Assembly (NCBI RefSeq): GCF_048128805.1
Contig: NC_136020.1
Coordinates: 8,453,653 to 8,517,652, forward strand
Origin: Centroberyx gerrardi
Lineage: Eukaryota; Chordata; Actinopteri; Beryciformes; Berycidae
Reading direction: 5' to 3'
DNA: 64,000 bases
Part shown: positions 1-12,300 of the stretch, piece by piece
How the letters are laid out: the number at the start of each line of letters is the position of its first letter
Position numbering within the stretch: position 1 is the stretch's first letter
Position numbers and translations under genes: made by a program
The notes under the pieces: model-generated
What the model saw: only the letters and a program-made list of their open reading frames with translations
What the model was told of the DNA's origin: nothing
Database searches by the model: none

Positions 1-134
1 GCTGGTGAGTTGTCAGGAGTAAACTTGACAGGCAACACGCAGAACCACATTAGCAAGGCAAGAAAATTTCACCATCAAACTTGTCTTTCTCTTCCTTGCT
101 TTGTCTCCCTTCCTCTTCCTCCAATTTCCTGTAG

Positions 135-387
135 TAAATACAAGGTGGACTGTGCCTGTGTGAAGGGGAACCAGGAGTGCCCGGTGCTGAAGCACAACCT
201 TGAGCCCATAGAGAACCTGGGCTCAGGAAGCCGGCGCCGAGGGAGCCGCAAGGACAAGGAGACGGTGCGGGATGACCAGGGCCAGAACCAGAATATGGGC
301 TTGGATGGCGAGGGAAAGGGCAAGAGCATAGTCGACGGCAAGCAGAGGAAACTCTCTCCACTCCGCCTCTCCATCTCAAACAACCAG
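135..387 (+). CDS. kmt2e: kmt2e exon just after the SET domain, with a GC splice donor
   Basis: The acceptor is the AG at 133-134 after a pyrimidine-rich stretch, and base 135 completes a split codon. The exon gives a cysteine-containing post-SET segment ([14 protein letters not shown]), then a basic and polar linker rich in Lys, Arg, Gly and Asp, and ends RLSISNNQ. No GT donor fits here: reading past 387 leaves KMT2E homology at once. The bases at the junction are CAG/GCAAGG, a good GC-type donor, and joining to 1595 gives [15 protein letters not shown], which follows the human order NNQ-EPDFIDDIEEKT in the same phase. Confidence 0.88.
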
Positions 388-3300
388 GCAAGGCTACACC
401 TTCCACCTGCTATGTACATTGCACTAAATGCACCCAATCTCCCCATCTTTACTGCTATACCACTCATGTGTTACCTGTTTAGACTTTGTTTTCTATTGTA
501 ACATAGTTTTCCTTGATATACATTTACCTAAGATTCATGGTGCTATGCATGTCATTTTTGTTTGTTTGATCTTGGTGAAGTGTCTTTTCTCTGCATGTTT
601 TCCATTGTTAGTCATCTTTTGTTACTGTACGTCCTTTTTAGTTCCCTCTTTTCCCCGGCCAACAGCCCTTTATGCATCCACCATCATTTGCCCCACCACT
701 GAGGTTTTTTACATCATAGCTCAGTTTACAGGCATTTTGCCCTTTCCACAAGACACTGGTTTGGCACTTGTCTGGCAGAGGAAGTGTGTTGCACTGTATT
801 CCTCTGTTGTCCAGAGGTATCATTATGTTCAACAACAGCACAGAAATGCCTCTTTATGCCACAATAGGATTTTGAGTCTCTATTTCTCCTCTATTCCAGA
901 ATAGCCATTTGAGCTTGCCTTGGCCAAGTCAGATTTTTTTTACTTTATAACTAAAAAAAAATAGCAAACCCTTGCTAGTCCCGTTTGGCCGTGTAGAAAT
1001 CATGCCAGCATGTCAGATAGTTTTGACCTATGCTAGCAGTTTCAGAAGGAGTATGAAGACCTATGAAGTGAGGCTGTGGTTTAGTCAGCAAGGCAGCTGG
1101 GTGCTTTATGGAGACAGCGCAGAGTGCTGTCACAGCTACAATGAGGAAAGGTAAGGCGAGATGTCCCAGCAGAGAAGATAAAGTGAAAGGCATTGCTATC
1201 ACAAACATGCTCACTTATAAAGCAGGGCACATAGTATGTCAGCTGTACACAGGATTCATTCTGCAAGAGAGTGCTTGGACAGCTTTGGATACCCTGAAAA
1301 CGGAACAGTTAGCAGGAGAAGCACAAGCAAGTTCCCTCAAACATGATTTTGATACAGTATGGCACTATATGACCAAAGACAATCTCTGAGCAGGTGTGTG
1401 TTTGCACATAGATCGACCACTAAATCACCCAACCAATGCTCAGTCCAGTTAGTTTCCTCTATCCTTCAGATTACTCCCCCTGCTCCTCCTTCTCTCCCCC
1501 ACCTCCCCTCTTGCCTATCTCCCTCTAGTCTGTAGCCAGACTGAATGATGAGCCTTGATAAAGCGCCACCCCCCCCTCTCCCCTCCTCTTACAGGATCCT
1601 GAGTTATATGAGGATCTAGAAGACAAAACCTCCGTTAGCAATGAAGTAGAGATGGAGTCAGAGGAGCAGATTGCAGAGAGGAGGAGGAAGATGGTAAGTG
1701 TGCCAAGCTAGGGGCTACAGCTTTTTTTTTTTTTTTTTTTCTTTTTTCCCGCCATGCAGCCACCCAGCAGAAATACCCAAAACAAAACTAAAGCTGTCCC
1801 CTGTTGCTCTGGGTGTGGACTTGCCATTTGTCTGCTTAGGGGGCTGTGGCTTACATAGGGGCAGCTGTCCTCTTTTAGTTTTCATAAAACTACCCTCCAC
1901 TCCATCACTCACCCCTTGCTAGCACTCCCACCGCTGTCAATGCCCCTGTTGCTGTTTTGCTCAGTCCTATTTCTGGTTTGTTTTTTTTGTTTTTTTTCCC
2001 CTCTCTCCCTCACTCTCGGCATCCGTCTTCTTCCAGAGGCACTTCTTTCCTCTGTTGAGGCTCTCACAGGACTGAAGCCTTGTGCTTGTCTGTCATTATT
2101 CAGTGGCTATTTTTTTCTCATTTATTTGCCTTCTTTTTTTCCCCAAAACATCATATGACACATAATAGGCCTCCAGAGCCACGGGTCCTGTTTACAGCAC
2201 CATCTCTTGTCAGTGGGAACAAAACCAGTGCATTGGGCCTCGTGCATCCTGGAACTATCCCCAGTGTGCATTATATTTTGAGTATAGCTCTCACCTTCAA
2301 TACAGCCAGGAGTTTGAAATGGCCAATTACTGGTTCGACCTCTCTCTCCACTCTACTCTGTCCCCCTGCCAAAGAGCCCTATGTCCCTGAGAGATGGGAT
2401 CACACACACACACAGGTTGGCACGCTACACATTGACACACACACACTCTCTGGAAATTACCCTGCAGTCAGCTCCATTTCACACGGTGGACCCAAGGTGT
2501 AAAGTGCTGACTCATCTTTGGCCAACGTACAGTTCTGCTAATGGGCCAGAGAGAGAGAGGGATGGATGGATGGATGGATAGAGGGAGAGAGGAGGGGCTG
2601 CAGAGGGTAGGGCCTTGTTGCCAGGGCCATATCGACTCTGGGAGATCCAATAGGCTGCCTTCTATGCAATGTGGCCCAGGAGAAACCCCTGTTGCTGAAG
2701 CGAGACTGGTACATTCACACACTGACGATCACAAACGTGTGTGAGTGGATGCATGTGGGTGTTGTAAATCCTAACCATGCTACAACAAGGTGCAGGGGAG
2801 ATAACAAGGGTGAAGGTGTGTGTTAGGTATGATATCTTGCCTACTTAAACAAAGGCCTCTGTTGGTTGAAAAGGGATCCTGCCATGGTGTGTAATGTCGC
2901 CCTAACTGAATGTGTCCCAGTTGCTCTGTCTTAGACTACATTGTGGTTCACTAGTGGCATAGAGGGCTTGCAATTTGCTTGGTGGTTGGTGACTGGACAA
3001 GATAGTTATAGGTGGAGCAATACAGTTTTAATTAAAGTCTGTAAGAAGTCTGTAATGCGATGTAGACATAGAGGGGTTACCATAAGGATGGAAAAACCCT
3101 TGGAATGGTTTGGCAGGTATGAAAGGCAAAGACCTAAGAACATCAGCCATCATGTCCCCATGTGAGAAAATATCCCTTTTCTTATCTAGATGTCATTAGG
3201 AATGACCTCCAGTATTTGACAATGAGCAAAGTCTTGCTGTGTTACATTCTTGTCACAAAGTGCATCCCTGAAGTAGCACCATGGTCGCCAGGTTTTCAGT

Positions 3301-6300
3301 CCTGTGCACTAGGACGTAGCTATGTCAACCGCTGCCCAACACCTACGGTATCTGACACAGGCGTATCCATTAGCACCAGAAGGTCAGGCAACCCCCACTC
3401 CAGACCAGTCCAATTTTTGTGTATCCATGTGCTGGGGGGACATGTGTCTTCTAAACCGGGCTGTCTCTTTATTGAACATTCAGGCCAACCCAGCGGAGCA
3501 GTCCCATCTGCCTGTCGGGGGGGCCTCCAGCTGGAAGGGACTGAGACACAAGGAGGTAAACTTGACCCATACAAAACCAACCCCACTCCACCCACCTATC
3601 AGCCTCCCTACCTGCCCCCACCTCCTAGAGGCCCCACTGACTTACAAGCATACTAACTGTCTCCTCTTATAGACCCACATCTTCAGCCTGACCAATGCAG
3701 CAATATGCGTGTTGTCTCAATATGTGTTATGGTACGAGTCTCTTAAGTATTTCAAAGGGGTGTTCTGACTGAAGGTGGTGCTCTTTATTTTTTTTGGTGG
3801 AGGCAGCCTTGGCTTCCAAGGAGGGAGCTGGGCAAAATTGTCTTTGTGGCACAAACACACACATATGTACACATGATCATATTAGATGAGCTATACACTA
3901 CAACCTCCTGGTTTGTCAGGGTATGTATCCCAGTCAACCTTTGACATATCCTCACAACATGTTTCTTGTTTCTCCTTTCTGTCTTTCTCCCTTTTTTTGT
4001 TTCTCTTATTGCGGAAATGACAGGTCTTTTTCCCACTTGTCTCTGCACTCTGCTATTTTTTATCCTGCCAGCTAGACCGGCTTTTTTGCCTTTTCTGTGT
4101 AACACACATTAACTGGTTGCATCCCTACCTCTGGGCCCTGTGGGAGAGTAGTACTCCATGGACTAATGCTTCTGCTCTCTCCTCCTCTCCCCCCCCCCCG
4201 CCCCCCCAAACCCCACCTCTAACTCTCTGCAGACACGAGAGGAGAGGAAGATGGAGGCCATCCTGCAAGCCTTTGCCCGGATGGAGAAGAGGGAGAAACG
4301 CAGGGAGCAGGCCCTGGAGAGAATTGGTAGCAACAAGTCAGAGGTCGGGTGCCGCAGTGACATCAAGGAGGAACCCCCAGCCACGCCTGAGACGGCAGAT
4401 TCCCCAGCTGCCATGCAGGTGAGAGTACAGAAAATGACAAAATAAACCCTCTTGTTCTGTGTGTTTGATGAATGCAGGTAGAGTGACATAAATAGTTGTA
4501 CCATACCACCATACCAGATCTGGCTAGGTTGTAATAACATGTAATTGTCCCCCCCATGATGAAATGTGTGGTGAGGGCAGGGATGTTGGGTATGTTAGGA
4601 TGTTAGGTCCAATTGTCCCAGTACTCCTCTTTTATCTTTCTATCTATTTCTGTTTTTCGATGTCTATCTATTGATTCCAGGTAGGAGGTTCTTTTACAAG
4701 CCAATGTCTTGTAATTGCCTTCTTACTTGCTGCCATAAGAATTTTCTAATAAATATTTATCCCTCATCCATTTCCATGCTTATTTTACCTAGGTAGAAAG
4801 AGAGACAAATTAATTCAATGTCAAAACCTAATATAGTAGTAATGACATTATGAACATCAAACCACGAAGTCTTTTATAATGGGATGAGTCCAGAAAATGT
4901 GGGTGTGATCTGCCATACAATGTCTACACTATCTTAAGTCTTTGCTGGCACAAAGTTTGGATCATCTTATTAGTCTGTCTTTTTTTTAATCTTAAATTGC
5001 TTTTGGATGTCATGATCTTTGACTGTGAATAGACAGACCAACAGAGATTGTAAAGGTCTGTCAAGCGGTGATGGTTCAATATCTTTCCATTTGGCTTCAT
5101 ATTCAGGGTTACACGAAAGGACCAGAGGCGTCATCTGTGCTACTACATAGTAGTCCTTCAAACATGGTAGGGCCATCCCTCCCCCTCTCTTGGCAACTAC
5201 AATGTTTTGTATCTTATTCTTGGACTTTTACTGTTCCTTATAAATCTTGTTATCCGCTTATCCCACTGTCGGGGATTTGCACTGGTAATGGTATCTTGGT
5301 AGGATGTTCATTTTGATGGTCATTATTCTGTTGCCGAGATCAAGCATAAATTAACCTCACCTGTCAAGGTCATCATTAATCTTTTGGTTAATATGTGTAA
5401 TTTACATTATAAAGGTGAGATGTCAGTTTTACATCTGACTATTTGATGCTTGTAGAGTGTCAAAGTTGTATTTGTTTTCAAGCTCAATATTAAGGGCATA
5501 ACCCGAAAATCCACTGATCCGATTTTGATGAAACTTGGGAAAATTGTTAATCTCACTAAGCTTTCTAGCAATTAAAAATTACTTTGACCAATGAGTACAT
5601 TGCAATTACAGGTCAAAACGAGGGGACACATTTGTTACTCATTAGCATAATTTCTGGGGAAGACATGTTCACTGTTGCCTTGTTTTAATAAATGTAATGA
5701 TGAATGCATTGACATCTTGATTACTTAACATAATGACAAATCCTTATCATAAACTATATTGTAATGACACCATTTCTTCTCTCTTAGCCACTGCTGGAGG
5801 TGAAAGAGGAGCCAGGACTGAAGCCAGCCAAAGTCAAAGGCTCAAGGAACAGGAAGAGTTTCTCCAGGAACCGCACACACATCGGCCAGCAGCGTCGGCG
5901 AGCTCGCACCATCAGCACCTGTTCTGACTTGCCACCTGGCTCTCCAGTAGAGTGCATTGAGCCCCTTGCCAATGAGGCCCCCGAAGGAGAGATGCCCATC
6001 GCTCCAGAGCCTGAGGTCATCTCCTCCCAAGCCCCGGACGCCAGCCCTCCACACAGTAGCTCACCTGCACCTGACAGAAACCGCTCCGGGCACAAGAACT
6101 TCAAAACTAAAAAGGTACAGCTGCATTTCTATTTCTGCCTGGGCAACAATAATGCCACCACTACTAGGCAATTTTGTGATTGTCAGACACTTTGCTAAAT
6201 GTTACATATTCACTAAAGCATCTTCTACAGTGTTTCCCACAGGTTGCCAATTTACTTGGGTGGCTTTGAGCCCAGTATCTCAAATTGTCAGGCACTTAAG

Positions 6301-9300
6301 TCTCTCACTTTAGTAGAAGCTAATCAGACTAGCGCCATTTGATACTGCAACAGTAGCGGACTATTATACTTGCATCTGATTATTGCTAGTTTTGTGAGGC
6401 AAATATAACATTCAGCTAATTACTAATAGCTTATAGGCTTCTTAACATACAATATCGGGTCCATCATTAGGCTACGTTTCAGACTGCTTTTCTATTCAGT
6501 TTATGCTTGCACAGACACTGTGACTTTTGAAGGAGCACACAATGTCTGACCAATACCATGTGCTGTGTAGGCACAATAGATTCTGGTCATTGGAGTTCAC
6601 CAACATGCTTCCAGTGCTTGACAGCATTAAAATGTTTGTTTTTTTTAAACTACATTGATGAGAAACACCAGGTTTGAACCCCAGCTAAGTGCATCTTACA
6701 AAAAACAGATTTAATGCTATCGAGCACTGAAAGCTAGTTGGGTAGCTACTTATATTGACCATAATTCATTGAGCTTATGCCACAGCACCTGCTCTTGCTC
6801 AAGTAGTCCATGCTCTTTCGATTCGCGCTGTGTCTATGCTGACGCTAAATTTGAAACAAAGCTTGTGAAATAAACCTAAAATAAAAATTGTCTTGGACAG
6901 GTGTTAATATATCTGGGCGGACTGCCCAAATATAATCAATATATGGGAAACCCTGATGATTGTCAGACACTTTATAAATGTCATATCTTCACTAAAGCAT
7001 CTTCTATCTCTTTCTGCAGCAGCACTTTGTGAGTGAGTGGGTGGGTGAAAAGCAGCAGGAGCGGGTGGCGGTGCGAACCCCAGAGCCGACTCCGGAGAGG
7101 CCGCTGAGAATCAGCAGCGACCCTGAAGTCCTCGCCACCCAGCTTAATGCCCTACCGGGCATGGCCTGCTCGCCGCAGGTCTACAGCACGCCCAAACACT
7201 ACGTCCGCTTCTCCTCACCGTTCCTGGCCAACCGCAGCCCCACCACCCCCGGGGTGCCCACTGGGCGACGGCGCTCCAGAGAGCTGCCAGAGACGCCACC
7301 GACCACCGGCTCCTGCAAGAAGGTACCGTGTTTTACTTCAGCAATTTGTGGCACCCAATTAGCTTTCACAAGGCATGTCCATTTACTCCTGAAAAAGTGT
7401 AAGTTACACTGATTATTTTTTTTCTTCCCCGTGATTAACTGAAACAACATCTTAAGGTTTGAAGAGTTATGTGGGTCCGTCCTTAAATTTGATATGAAGC
7501 TAGAAATGGTCTCCTTTTTTTTTTTTTTTTTTTTCTTCCATCCATCCTGTTGACCCCATTTTTTAAAAGTTGTGATGTCTTAAAATCATTGGATCATCTG
7601 TATTGGTGGCTACTATGGTGAACGACATGTCACTAGTATGAAGAGGGACAGGCCTACCAGGATTTTTCATTCAAATGTGTCCTTTGCTGAGTTACTAAAC
7701 CTGTCCTCTCTTACAGCGATGGTTGAAGCAGGCTCTAGAGGAGGAGGGCTCTACCAGCCCAGCCAGACGACCAAGCCTCCTCATGCCCAGTGAGGGCCCT
7801 CTAAGCCCCTCCATCAACGGAGACTCTGACAGCCCTCTACCCTACAATGGCAACTGCTCACTACCAGGTAAGCTAGTTATAAGTATGTCTCTGTGAGAAT
7901 TATTCTTTTAATGGGTCAAAGCTTTGGTTATATGCATGTGCTTTCTAGTGGTAAGACATATTCAGCCCCACTTTTAGGAGTCGCACAAAGTTCACTTCAC
8001 AATAAAAGCACTTGCAGAAATACCCAGCTACAGCACACACTATTTTCCTTCTTACAGAGTTGCCCACACCTCTGAAAAAGCGGCGGTTGAGTCCATTAGA
8101 TGCCTGCATGTCTGAGAGCTCAACGCCCTACGGCTCCCCTTGTGCCACGCCCACCAGGATGGACCAATCGGAGGCACCCATAACTCCCCTCTTGTTGGCC
8201 ACCCCACCACGTCCCCGTACTGAGGAGCCCAGTGCAGAGCCCTTGCCTACTACTCCAACACAGACACTTAGTGCCCCTCAGGAGGTAAGAATGTCTATAT
8301 TGAAATACCATGGTTCTCACACATTCTCACACTTGCATACAGGAAGAAAGGGAGTCAGGTGTTTACATCTGTCCTTGTGTGTGCAGAGTGAATCTTCGGT
8401 GGACAGCTCCCCAGAAGGCAGCCGCAGACCCAGTACCCAAGAGGTGAGTGGAAGAGACGCCAAGAGTTACCATTTCTCATGAGGGTTAGGGCTGCAGTGA
8501 CTATTTGACATCGTTGATGATGTCAACAACTCAATTTGTGTTTGTTTTGGGTTATTTTGGGTGTTTTTTTCAAAATGACCCGGTAACTCTAGATGCAATA
8601 TTGTTATGACATGAGAAAACATTTCAAATGTTTAAGCAAAACTAGGGATGCACCGATGCCACTTTTTCAATGCCGATACCGATTATGAGTATGAAAGTTT
8701 AAGTATCGGCCGATACTGAGTTCCGATCCATTACTTTTACTGAGCAGTGCAGGCTTACTTTCTTAGTTTGGGGTCAATGGACAAAATTATTGAGATAAAA
8801 TCCTTGTTTTTCCCACTGTTTGAGAAATACAGGCTTCTATGTGCCACAAATGCATAAAATCAAGACAGTTTGCTTTTATTTCTTACATGTTACTCATGGC
8901 TTTCGGTATCAGATTTTAGTCTTGGGTAAAATCTCCGATACCGATATTCCATTTTAGCCGGGTATCGGCACCGATACCAGTATCGGTATCGGTGCATCCC
9001 TAAGCAAAACACTGCAGAGGTCTCAATTAGTAGTAGCACAGTGCTATCTTAACCAAATGTTGGCTGTAGTGCAATAGTAGTAAAGATAACGTTTCAGTTC
9101 TTATCACCTGGCATGATGCTGATGATGCAATGGCACAAGTAACTTAATTACTAGAATCATTCTCAGAAAAATCGGTCATCATAATAATTGTTTGTTGCAG
9201 CCCTAACATTGGAAAATAATGCATTTTCATCCATTGTGACATGCAGTCATGTAATGATGATCCCTCTCTCCTTTCCTAGGCCGATCGTCCCCCTTTACTG

Positions 9301-12300
9301 CTCTCCTCCCCCTGTGTCAGGGCTCCCAGTTCAGACGGGCTCCCAACAGAGGGCAAGGTGTCGGTGCCTGTGAGTCCCCAGCCTCCCACTGCTGAGTCCA
9401 TGGACTGTGGTGGAGAGGACAGGGCCGATGTTGGGGTCGTGGAAGGCAGTAGTGAGGCCTCCTCCTCCACAGAACCAGCTTCTTCCTCCTATACTGGCTG
9501 GATAAAAAGCCCAGAGAGAGGCCCTGCTGGACCAGCTGGCCTGAACTTCTCTCCAGTCAACTCCAACTTGAGGGACCTCACCCCCTCACACACCCTGGAG
9601 CCCCTGGCAGCTCCCTTCAGGCCTGAGGCTGCAGCTGGTGCTGCAGGAGGGGCCACTGCGGGGACGGTGCCAGTGGTTGGCTCCTCAGCCCCCTTCAGTG
9701 AAGGCCAGGGGCAGCTCTTCTACCCCTGCTCAGAGGAGGGGAGTTCCTTGGGTTTCTCTCGCTCACTGAGTGGGGACGGCACCGGAGAGGGAGGGGGGTC
9801 GTCGCAGAACCCCCCACAGAAGAAAAAGGTGAGCTGCAGCAGTCTAATTATTGTAAGCCTCTTTCAGCTGTCTTTTACTGCTTTCCTTCCTTGGAGTGTT
9901 GCATATATGGCAAGATGAGACAAAACTTTAATGATCCTTTAATGGGAAAAAAATGTTGCAGCAGCAAATGGAAAATAATATTTTTTTTAAATGTAAAGAA
10001 AAATATATAAAATGGGAGTTAAATAAAGATACTCATGGACAATTCCACACTAGGAACATATGAAGTAATTTATGGATGAGAGTAGCGAAAAAAGTATGGA
10101 TTACAGCACTAAGCAGGTGCTCAAAATAGCAGTAGTATTTCTTGGGACAACAATGAAGGCGAAATATGTACCGCATAGTGAAAGAGTGAAAAACAATATA
10201 TGCACATTTCTGCACATAACATTATGTGCAGAAAATGTGCTCATGTCCACATTAAAGGGTCTGCAGAGGGTCATATGTACATAGAAAAGGTTTGTAGGCA
10301 AGTAGGAATCCATGATCAGACGCTGTTATTGCACAAATTGTTTTTGGCTCACATTTTGCATTGCTCACACCACTAGACAATGCGGATCAGATGATCTCAA
10401 GTCAGGATGAAAGGAAATGACTGCATGCCACAAAGTGCCCTTTTTTGTCCACTGCAGACTGTCCAAATGCTGCCCTCTGCTGGTGTTACAGTAGACTTGC
10501 TGTTTTATTTGTAAATGACGTCATGGTACTGCATCTTCCCAGGTGTCCCTGCTAGAGTACAGGAAGCGTCAGCGTGAGGCTCGTCGCAGCGGCTCCAAGA
10601 CCGAGTGCAGCTCTCCCATTTCCACCGTGCCGCCCTTGACCGTGGACGCCTTCCCTGTTGCCGTAGAGACCACCAGTGAACCTTCTCTACCCCCTGCTCC
10701 CACAGCTCCCAGCAACACCAACAACGCCCCTCTAAAGGACCCCCAGAACAATGAGGAGGCAGAGGCTCCTGGAGAGAAAGGAGAGAAGGAGGGGGGAGAA
10801 GGACAGTGGTACGCGCTCTAAAACATACACTGAGTGTAGAAGACATTACGGACACTTTGCTGTTATCGATTTGCACCCCATTTTGTGCAATCAATGTGTC
10901 ATGTATATCAAAGCTTTAACAATCCTTTCATCGTTCTCCTCCGCCTTATCTGTATCTCCATCTCCACTTTATGATTGAAGTGGGTTTAATAGATTAAGGA
11001 TCATAGCTTTCACATGTATTTAACCACTAATTTTATTTTGTTGAAAGAGCAGGTATTCTTAATATGTTTTTACATCTAAAAATGTATAGTATTTTTCAGC
11101 TTGGGAAAGAGCAAAATTGGCCTCTTAAGCAGAATTTGAATGTGGGTCAGTGGCAACCAGCTAGATCCTTTGTCAATAGTGCCCCAAGTGTCCATCCTTC
11201 TGCATAATTCATACTGTGTTCATATTGTGCTATGTAGTGTATATATACTTTAGCTTATATGGTCTTGCTGTCCTACAGGGAACAAGGTTGTGATGTTACT
11301 GATGTTTCTCCTCAGGACGTCGTCCACCTCTGTGGAGCAGGCCCGAGAACGCAGCTACCACAGAGCTTTGCTGCTTAGCAAGGATAAAGAAACAGGTGCG
11401 AATAATGACAATGACACACAGCCATCCACATTAAAAGTCTTTTCTAATTTCAGACATTTTCACTCCTTTGTAATATTGTTCAACCTTGTTCTAGATGGAG
11501 AGACAGAGGGTGGTGATACACCAGCAGTAAGGGATTGTCCATCTCCGAGTCTTCAGAAGACCCCAACACATGCAGTAAGAAAACACAATCTGTTCCTTCA
11601 TACCCGCATGATGTAAATCCCACTCATCTCTGCTAGTCATCACAACAAAGTGGTAACACTGTGTGACTTGGCCTGTTTCTCTCCCCCTCCAGCCTTGCTC
11701 TCCTGGCCCTGCTGGCACCGGCCAGCCTCCCAGTCGGCCAGCTAAGGAAGAAGAGAGCGATGGTCAGCCTCGGACGCCCAATCCGACCAGCCAGCCGCCA
11801 AGCAAGCCCACAGGCCCCAAGCCAGCCCCTCTGACCCCCACCAAGCTGCATGCCTCCCCCCTACCCTCCTCCCCCGTCCACTACCCCGGTCCCTCCCTCC
11901 TCCACTCTCCCAAGCCCCAGCCTCAGGGCTCGCCCTTCCGCAGCCAGAGGGCGCTGTTCTCTACCCAGCCTCAGACCCAACCCCAGCCCCAGGCTCAGAC
12001 CGGCCCAACCCCTTTCCCCCAGTGCAATGCCCTGAGCGCTCCCCCGCCACCCCCCCCTCCTCCACCAGCACCACCGGCTTCGGCAGCCTATTTCCCCAGC
12101 CAGAGCGCCTCAGCCGCTGGGCCCTTCCCCGGGTTCAAGCCTGCCGTCACGTCCCCCTATCCTCCTGGTTCCCAGCCCCTGATGCAGACTCTTCCCCATA
12201 GCGTGCACTACCAGAGCTCAGCTGCCCCGCCTCCTCCTCCCCCTCCACCCCCACACCCGATCCCCGGCTCCACCCTGCTACACGTCAACCTGCAGCCTCC

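Noticed and set aside
10-501. 163-residue open frame at the left edge taken as a separate gene
   Set aside because: Only bases 135-387 match KMT2E; the rest is intron read-through on both sides.
3162-3672. Open frames of 116-164 residues in a kmt2e intron
   Set aside because: No recognised domain, and compositionally like intron sequence.
10202-10240. pre-miRNA
   Set aside because: The loop is only about two bases and the stem too short; a repeat-derived palindrome is more likely.
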